A stretch of DNA of 64,000 nt. Source: Symbiodinium natans (Eukaryota > Sar > Dinophyceae > Suessiales > Symbiodiniaceae). This document shows, piece by piece, positions 58,010-64,000 of the stretch (the stretch's first letter is position 1; every line of letters begins with the position of its first letter). Position numbers and translations under genes: made by a program. Location of the stretch: positions 289,089 through 353,088 of the forward strand of contig CAJNDS010002431.1 of the NCBI GenBank assembly GCA_905221605.1, written 5' to 3'. The notes under the pieces are model-generated. The model made no database searches and had not been told where the DNA came from. It was given only the letters and a program-made list of their open reading frames with translations.

Positions 58010-58090
58010 CCCCTTAATTAATCAAGGTATATCCCCTAAGTTCTTATAGGAACCCTAATATGACTTAATGTATATTCCTTGATTAAGGGG
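58010..58090. mobile_element. MITE-like element with CCCCTTAATTAATCAAGG ends
   Basis: CCCCTTAATTAATCAAGGTATAT at the left and ATATTCCTTGATTAAGGGG at the right form a long imperfect inverted repeat around a 35-base core. One copy seen. Confidence 0.65.
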
Positions 58091-58107
58091 TTGGAGTCTC
58101 TGGGCAG

Positions 58108-58275
58108 TCTCTGACGGCGGGATGATGACTCTCGATCCCGTTGCGAGGCCAGCTTGGCAAGGAGCTATCCTTGAAATTGCCAACAGATTTTGGACAGCTT
58201 CCGTACTTTCCGGAGTTGCCATTCGAATTGGCCGAAACCTTGCGAGCTGCTTCAGAAGAGTTCTCTTACTGACAG
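58108..58275 (+). CDS. Longest exon-like island
   Basis: In 2, out 1, matching 57629-57704. Acceptor TCTCTGGGCAG, donor G|GTCGTC. 55 codons: SDGGMMTLDPVARPAWQGAI, LEIANRFWTASVLSGVAIRI, then GRNLASCFRRVLLLT. Part of a different frame (from 58188) is also open, but the splice-like edges and codon use fit this one. Family unknown. Confidence 0.55.
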
Positions 58276-59511
58276 GTCGTCAGTGAAGGATACTTTGTAC
58301 CAGAAAATCTGGGAAAGTTGTTTCAAAGACTGGCTTTTGGACGGGTATCCTCAGTCGCTTGTATGCGCTTTCGGGTTTCAATCGTCTTGACTTTTATCTC
58401 TTGGCGCCCCTAAACCCTGGACCCCTGATCCCCTAAACCACCCTGATCCGATTAACTAATCCCTAAAACCCTAAAACCCTAGAACCCTAGAACCCTAGAA
58501 CCCTAGACCCTAAACCCTAAGCCCTAAACCCTAAACCCTAAACCCTAAACCCTAAACCCTAAACCCAACAAAAAATGGACCCAAAGACCCCCAACACAAC
58601 AACTGCTACTAGGGCACCCTCAAGCCCATAATGTTCAAGCAGTTGGCAAGTCAGGGGGCTAGGGTCTGCTACATTTAGGGTTTTGGGGTTTGGAGTTTAG
58701 GGTTTAGGGTTTAGGGTTTAGGGTTTAGGGTTTAGGGTTTCGTTTAGGGTTTAGGGTTGGGGTGTTGGGGTTTGGGGTTTGCGGTTTGGGTTTGGGGCTT
58801 ACCCTACACCTTATGCTGAGTGTTTGAGGGGTTAGGGTTGATAGGGCGTTTGGGAGGTTAAGGGGGTTCTGGTCTGTCGGCTTTATGGTGCTTTCAGAGT
58901 TTGTGTATGAGGTTTGCAGGGTTTGTGGGGACAGGAAATTTGGGGTTTCCATTTTGGTCTTAGGGAGGGTCGGGGTGTAGGGAAGAGCAGAGCTTACGGA
59001 AGTTGAGGGTGTACGGATCAGGGTTCAGGGTTCAGGGTTTAGGGTTTAGGGTTTAGGGTTTAGGGTTTAGGGTTTAGGGCTAAAACTACTAAACCCAAAC
59101 CCCATGTTACTTAACTCTAAACCCTAAGTCCCTAAGTTCATGAACGATGAGCCCTAAACCCTTAGTTACTAGAACCTTAAAACCCTAAGTCCCTAAGTTA
59201 TGAAACCATAAACCCTAAGTTGCAAACGTTAAGCCCTAAAACCCTGAATCAAATAAAAACCTTAAACCCCTAAACACCCTAATGCCATAATACCCTAGTA
59301 CCTAAACCCTAAAACTCCAAAACCTTAGACCCCCTAAAACCCTACTACCCAAAACCCTAAAACCCTGAAGCAAGGAGTAGCCCTAAACCCTAAACCCTAA
59401 ACCCTAAACCCTAAACCCTAAACCTTAAACCCTAAACCCTAAACCCTAAACCCTAAACCCACCCGAAAACCCCAAAACCCCTAAACCCTAAAACCCGGAA
59501 GCAAATACGAG
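58276..59511 (+). other. Long intron-like stretch
   Basis: Degenerate and pure telomeric tracts in both orientations (58500-58565, 58690-58760, 59030-59080, 59380-59460). No island with both edges convincing. Confidence 0.5.
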
Positions 59512-59605
59512 CTCAAAGGCCCATGCACTGCCCTCGCCCAGGCCACCATCCTCCTCTCGATGCTGCCGCTGATGGCGCTAAAGGTGCATGCCGGGCTGAT
59601 GAAGG
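59512..59605 (+). CDS. Exon-like island, hydrophobic
   Basis: In 0, out 1. Acceptor AATACGAG, donor G|GTTCAG. Reads LKGPCTALAQATILLSMLPL then MALKVHAGLMK. Helix TILLSMLPLMAL could be a membrane segment. Confidence 0.5.
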
Positions 59606-59897
59606 GTTCAGGGTTTAGGGTTCAGGGTTCAGGTTCAGGGTTCAGGGTTCAGGTTTTAGGGTTTAGGGTTTAGGGTTTCGGGTTTAGGGTTTAGGGCTTG
59701 AGGCGTAGTGGGGCCTGAATGTCTACAAGGCTTAAATCCCAAATGACCCCCTGGTTCTTAGTAGGGAATGAAGGAAATGAGGGCCCTACACATACCCTAA
59801 CCCTGAACCCTAAGCCCTAAACCCCAAACCCGAAAACCTAAGCCCTAAAACGTAAACCCTAAACACGGTACCTCATTCCCTACGAAGAACCAGGCAG

Positions 59898-59955
59898 ATG
59901 ACAGTGGAGCACAGGTTGTACGTCCCTGCCTTCGAGATGGCACCTGATACCTAAG
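59898..59955 (+). CDS. Exon-like island, possible last exon
   Basis: Acceptor CCAGGCAG. In 2 (fits 59512-59605) reads DSGAQVVRPCLRDGT to TGA; in 0 reads MTVEHRLYVPAFEMAPDT to TAA. Frame undecided; both end here. Confidence 0.4.
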
Positions 59956-60395
59956 ACCCTACAGGGTTTAGGGTTTAGGCTTTAGGCTTTCGGCTTTAGG
60001 CGTTAGTGCGTTTCTAGGGACATCTCGGAAGAAACCGCTTGAGCTATGAACCGTTTGTGAAGACCCCAAATTTCAGGGACCAAAGGATTGACGAGCACGT
60101 TTCCATATGTTCGCGTTTCTAAACTGGAAGAAACGTATCATTTCCTTAAATGAACCCTAAAATTGGGACCATTTACCCTCTACTACCATAATCCTTATTA
60201 GGGGTTTGTGAAACAGTACAAAGGGGCTCAAGGATGGACGCGCACGTTTCTAATTTTTGTTGCTATGGATCGTTTGTGAGAAACCATAAGAATACACCCC
60301 AAGCGAACGTCCCCAAACCCTAAACCCTAAACCTTAAGCATCTAAACCCTAAAACCCTAAACCCTAAACCCGAAACCCTAAACCTTGCTCTCCAG

Positions 60396-60422
60396 GCTAA
60401 GATCTGGTCTTGCAGCGACCGG
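60396..60422 (+). CDS. Short exon-like island
   Basis: In 0, out 0. Acceptor CTTGCTCTCCAG, donor CGG|GTCTCG. Reads AKIWSCSDR; the same frame remains open much further. Confidence 0.35.
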
Positions 60423-60506
60423 GTCTCGTTGGTTCCAATGGCCGCCGGCCCAGTTTGGCATACCTTTTTTTTGTGCCAGGATGAAGGGTTTTTTGACCCT
60501 AAACAC

Positions 60507-60592
60507 CCTACGTGGGTTTTGACCCAAAACCCAAAAACCCCAATACCATCAACAACCTACGTGGGTTTTGACCCAAAACCCAAAAACCCCAA
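60507..60592. repeat. 37-bp direct repeat, two copies
   Basis: CCTACGTGGGTTTTGACCCA and the following AAACCCAAAAACCCCAA occur at 60507 and 60556 with no visible difference. Confidence 0.85.
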
Positions 60593-60691
60593 CCCTAAAC
60601 TTGCCCCAAACCCGAAACCCTAAACCCTAAACCCGATAAACCTGAAACACTAAACGCTAAACACAAACCTTGCGGTACATAGGGTGTGCAG

Positions 60692-60724
60692 GGCTCAGTT
60701 GCTGTCTGAGCGACTGAGGTTCTG
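60692..60724 (+). CDS. Short exon-like island
   Basis: In 1, out 2. Acceptor GGTGTGCAG, donor G|GTGAAG. Reads AQLLSERLRF. Confidence 0.4.
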
Positions 60725-61459
60725 GTGAAGACACTGCTGATGCGCGCAGCCTAGACATCCCAGTTTGGGGTTCCAGGGCTGAGGAGTTGGGGTTTAGGGT
60801 TTAGGGTTTAGGGTTTAGGGTTTAGGGTTTAGGGTTTAGGGTTTAGGGTTTAGGGTTTAGGGTTTAGGGTTTAGGGTTTAGGGTTTAGGGTTTAGGGTTT
60901 AGGGTTTAGGGTTTAGGGTTTAGGGTTAGGGTTTAGGGTTTAATGAGGGATTTTAGGTACCCCTTCCACCGGTGGGTCATAGCCTAAATCTCCCAATAAG
61001 ACTTAGGGTTTACCTTCTTGGGGTCCTTAGTATAATGGAATCCTACTATGTGGGGGGAGGGGGTGTATATTAAGGGCCCCTTAGTGACGAAAGACCCGCA
61101 ACCCCAAACTCCAAATGCCGATGACTGTCATAGGTAGCCATGACATGATCAAAAGCCGCGGGAACAACAAATCATTATAGTCATAACCTTAGTAAGAATA
61201 TGCATAGAATTAAGGAACACCGGAGCCACAGGAGTCGTTGCAATAGGAATTGGTCCTTGTTGCCGATGCATGGGCGCCCCAACCCAGGCACGATTCGCCC
61301 CGGTGGTTCAAGTCCCTCTGGTCAGGGTTCAGGGGTCTAGGGATTTCGGGTTTTGGGATGTTGGGCTTGCTGTTCAGGACATGTGGTTTAGGGTAAGTTT
61401 AGGGGTTCGGGTAGATCTGGATCAAGGGGCAGCCCTTTTAAACCCTAGACCAAGCCTAG
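60725..61459 (+). other. Intron-like or intergenic stretch
   Basis: Long TTTAGGG tract (60793-60940), then a roughly 300-base part with ordinary composition and few heptamers (60960-61260). Nothing recognised. Confidence 0.45.
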
Positions 61460-61558
61460 GGTGGGTCGGTCATGGCGTTGGGGCGTCGTGCCGCTGAGGC
61501 ACGCTTCGTTGGAGGTGCTTCGGATCAGCAGCCAGATGTTGGAGGCGAGATGATCGAG
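61460..61558 (+). CDS. Exon-like island, possible first exon
   Basis: Open from AAGCCTAG (61459), which is also an in-frame TAG. ATG at 61472 could therefore be an initiator: MALGRRAAEARFVGGASDQQ then PDVGGEMIE, donor GAG|GTTTAG, out 0. A spliced start at 61460 is the alternative. Confidence 0.45.
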
Positions 61559-61559
61559 G

Positions 61560-61728
61560 TTTAGTTTGGGTCGAGGGGTTGCTGGGTGGTTGTTGAGAAT
61601 CATTGTACATCTTATGAATACTTCAACCCAATAAGGTCATTCTGAATTCTTAAATAGCACCGCACTAAAGGTGCAGGTTGGGGGTGTGGGTCTTGTGGTG
61701 TAGGGTTGTTTGTAGGTTGCGGGTTTAG
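61560..61728 (+). other. Intron-like stretch between two islands
   Basis: Short G/T-rich sequence with degenerate heptamers near 61690-61730; no other feature seen. Confidence 0.4.
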
Positions 61729-61820
61729 GGTTTGGTTCTGTGTTACTTGGGAATCCATGCCTGGCGCGCTGGAAATGCCGAGCTCGCGCATCGCGACTCG
61801 TGTTGTGAGACCTGTCCTCG
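61729..61820 (+). CDS. Exon-like island starting inside a heptamer
   Basis: In 1, out 1. Acceptor TTTAG|GG, donor CTCG|GTAAGC. Reads VWFCVTWESMPGALEMPSSR then IATRVVRPVL. An ATG at 61757 is in frame. Confidence 0.5.
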
Positions 61821-62363
61821 GTAAGCTTCCCGAAGCCCTGAACACCTGAACTCAACCATCACCCCCCCAAATCGCCACCCAAACCCACCCTGAACCCCTA
61901 ATTGATATGTATATATATGTATGTATATATATATATAGGCGTCGGAAGAATTTCTAATCGTATTCCCTTATGGTCCCTGTATCGCTATACTATAATACGC
62001 CCCCCCCCCCCCCCCCAAAAAAAAAAAAAAAAATAATAAAAGCCCAAAAAAACCCTATTCTAATCATTAAGGCCCCTATACTAACCCCCTGTCAACCCAC
62101 AAGCCGAGCCAGGGGCGCTATGAAACCCTCAAAAGCCCTACGAGCCCTGAAAACCCTGTACACCCTCTGAGCCACCCTCATGAACCTTAGGCATTAGGGT
62201 TAGGGTTTAGGGTTTAGGGTTTAGGGTTTAGGGTTTGGGGTTTGGGGTTTAGGGTTTGGGGTTTGGGGTTTAGGGTTTAGGGTTTAGGGTTTAGGGTGTA
62301 AGGTTTAGGGTTTACTCCCAAGCCCGAAACCTAAGCCTGTAAAGCCAAACCAACCGAAATCAG

Positions 62364-62449
62364 GGCTGGGCTTACATCGTGCGGAATAAGATGAACTTCT
62401 GCTTTGACGCGGTCATGCTGCGCGGCCGCAGTGTGTGGTTAAGGACGAG
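62364..62449 (+). CDS. Exon-like island, convincing peptide
   Basis: In 0, out 2. Acceptor CGAAATCAG, donor AG|GTTAAA. Reads GWAYIVRNKMNFCFDAVMLR then GRSVWLRT. Other frames stop early. Confidence 0.6.
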
Positions 62450-62977
62450 GTTAAAGCGTACATTGGGGGGGGGCTTTAGAGGCTTTACAGGGGCTTTAGG
62501 GGCTTTTGGGGCCTTAATTAGGGGTTTAGGGGCATTAGGGGCTTTAGAGGTTTAGGATTGGGATATCGGGCTTACGCGGATTTTTCAGGGCCCTGTAGGG
62601 GGTTTCTGAGGTTTTTCGGTGGCCTTGGATTGGTTTCAGCTCGAGGCTTGCTTTTGGGGCCTTCACCAACGGCCCTGAAATCAATCGGCTACCATCGGCC
62701 GCTACGGATGATTCAGCAACTCAATACCCTAAACGACCCAGAAACCCCAACAAACCCGGAAAAGTGCCTAAGAACCCTAACAACCCGAAAAGTCCTAAAG
62801 ACTCTAAAAACCCTCAAAGACTCTGCAAACCCTCTAAACCCTAAAAGACTCTAAACATCCCATAAACCCTAACCCTAAAGCCTACACCCTAAACCCTAAC
62901 CCCTAAACCCTAAACCCTAAACCCTAAACCCTAAACCCTAAACCCTAAACCCTAAACCCAAATCCACCCTAAACACC

Positions 62978-63076
62978 ATGAAATCTCCGGACTGCGGCGA
63001 AGCCTCCAGGTTGGTGTGCGCCTTATCTGCGCTCCGCGCGGGGGCCCGCATGCGAAGCTGTCAGCCCTGCAAAAGG
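62978..63076 (+). CDS. Exon-like island, possible first exon
   Basis: ATG at 62978 in CACCATGA context; 33 codons MKSPDCGEASRLVCALSALR then AGARMRSCQPCKR, donor AGG|GTGTAG, out 0. An internal start after CCTCCAG at 63010 is possible. C-x2-C near the end. Confidence 0.5.
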
Positions 63077-63463
63077 GTGTAGGGTTTAGGGTTTAGGGTT
63101 TAGGGTTTACAGGAACCCTCTGAACTCTAAACTTGTCACCAAGAAAGCTTCACATCTTGGAAGGTATTCGGAGGTAGCTTTTAATGGTTGTATGGGTTGT
63201 GCAGTACACAGAGCCTCAAGACTTATAAACCCCAAGCCCTGGGGCATCTTTATACGTTCAGAATCCAGTCCAACGAGAGGGGCTAAGGATTCTTTGAGGT
63301 TTGGGGGTTTAGAGTTTAGGGGTTTAGGGTTTAGGGTTTAGGGTCTAGGGTTTAGGGTTTAGGGTCTACGGTTTAGGGTTTACGGTTTAGGGTTTAGGCC
63401 CCAAGGCGCAGGATTCAGGGCTTTGGGTTTTAGGGCTTCAAGCTTTGCGCTTTTTCAAGGTAT

Positions 63464-63468
<5 letters not shown>

Positions 63469-63499
<31 letters not shown>
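63469..63499. repeat. Poly-T run followed by poly-G
   Basis: About 31 T then about 8 G inside intron-like sequence. Confidence 0.9.
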
Positions 63500-63500
<1 letters not shown>

Positions 63501-63705
63501 GGGGGGGGTGGCCGTTGAAAGTTTCAGTGCTTTAATTAAAGGTAAACCCTAAACCCTAGACTCTAAACCCTAAACCCTAAACCGTAGACCCTAAACCCTA
63601 AACCCTAAACCCTAAACCCTAAACCCTAAACCCTAAACCCTGAACGAAGAGGTGCCAGCTGCCCCTTCCCTGAGGCCTCGTCTTCGAAGTGCCCCTGACA
63701 CACAG

Positions 63706-63745
63706 CTACATCTTTGAGCATCGAGATGCATCGGCCCTACAAAGT
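63706..63745 (+). CDS. Weak exon-like island
   Basis: Acceptor GACACACAG; in 1 reads YIFEHRDASALQ and meets a TTTAG without a clear donor. The segment 63655-63705 to its left is open in another frame. Confidence 0.25.
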
Positions 63746-64000
63746 TTAGCGGTTTCTAGGGTTTAGGGTTTGGGGTCTAGGCTTTTTAGGGTTTTTAGGG
63801 TTTTTAGGGTTTGGGGTTTGGGGTTCAGGGTTTGGGGTTTGGGGTTTGGGGTTTGGGGTTTGGGGTGCCTTGTGGGTTTGGGGTGCTTTGTGGTGTTTTG
63901 TGGTGTTCAGGGCTGCACGTGATCAACGGGATTTGTTTGGGAGGAAAACGTCACGGGACTCAAGGAGGGATCCTTACTATTAGTGGTGCTTTAGGGCTCA

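Larger units (their letters stand above)
53332..64000. repeat. Telomeric heptamer mosaic downstream of the retrotransposon
   Basis: Same organisation as on the left of the element: CCCTAAA and TTTAGGG tracts of varied length separated by short unique segments, some exon-like. Long tracts include 53332-53447, 53505-53588, 57466-57612 and 60793-60940. Confidence 0.9.

Noticed and set aside
1-64000. Bacterial, plasmid or phage origin
   Set aside because: No ribosome-binding-site-spaced genes, no operons; LTR retrotransposon, telomeric repeats and splice-like borders are eukaryotic.

Overview
Eukaryotic nuclear DNA, most probably from a dinoflagellate, and probably a Suessiales/Symbiodiniaceae-type genome. 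Four things point there. The telomere heptamer TTTAGGG/CCCTAAA is scattered through the interior in both orientations. There is a giant Ty1/copia element with a C5-methyltransferase-like domain, a combination reported from Symbiodinium-type retrotransposons. Many candidate introns seem to use GT, GC or GA donors. A 12-base exact match to the 3' end of the dinoflagellate spliced leader lies inside the element's LTRs. I see no bacterial operon, rRNA, tRNA or CRISPR.

Regions 1-38613 and 53332-64000 look at first like telomeric junk, but read as a gene-bearing mosaic. Islands of about 30-170 bases with high third-position GC and no stop in at least one plus-strand frame begin after an AG and end before a GT, GC or GA. 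Just outside them lie CCCTAAA tracts (acceptor side) and TTTAGGG tracts (donor side). I read them as exons of one or more plus-strand genes whose introns are largely telomeric repeat. About 100 islands are listed. Some consecutive runs (1618-7469, 14830-15857, 16364-18702, 21399-22437, 36055-36584, 57211-58275) can be joined without a stop and with matching phases. In exon entries, 'in' is the number of bases completing the previous codon and 'out' the number left over at the end. None of the encoded proteins could be named with confidence. Several islands are open in more than one frame, so single exon calls are tentative although the overall pattern is strong.

The introns also carry short inverted-repeat (MITE-like) families, variant telomeric arrays (CCCCTAAA, TTTTAGGG, CCCTCAA, TTCTAGGG and others), AT and GA microsatellites and long homopolymers, including a 61-base G run.

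38614-53331 is one plus-strand LTR retrotransposon of 14,718 bp. It has 211-bp LTRs differing at one base, a CCCTA target duplication inside a telomeric tract, a half-tRNA(iMet) type primer site and a purine tract. Coding order is Gag, CCCH and CCHC fingers, a first protease-like domain, a 4.8-kb non-coding block (a 500-600 bp repeat, then a roughly 65-bp satellite with a roughly 960-bp higher-order period), a second protease-like domain, a cytosine-methyltransferase-like domain, integrase, an inserted 2-oxoglutarate/Fe(II)-oxygenase-like domain, reverse transcriptase, RNase H and a membrane/Cys-His tail. Three one-base frame breaks interrupt it, two at homopolymers. The element carries both a DNA-methyltransferase-like and an oxygenase-like domain. 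With the telomeric-repeat introns, that is the most interesting content of the window.
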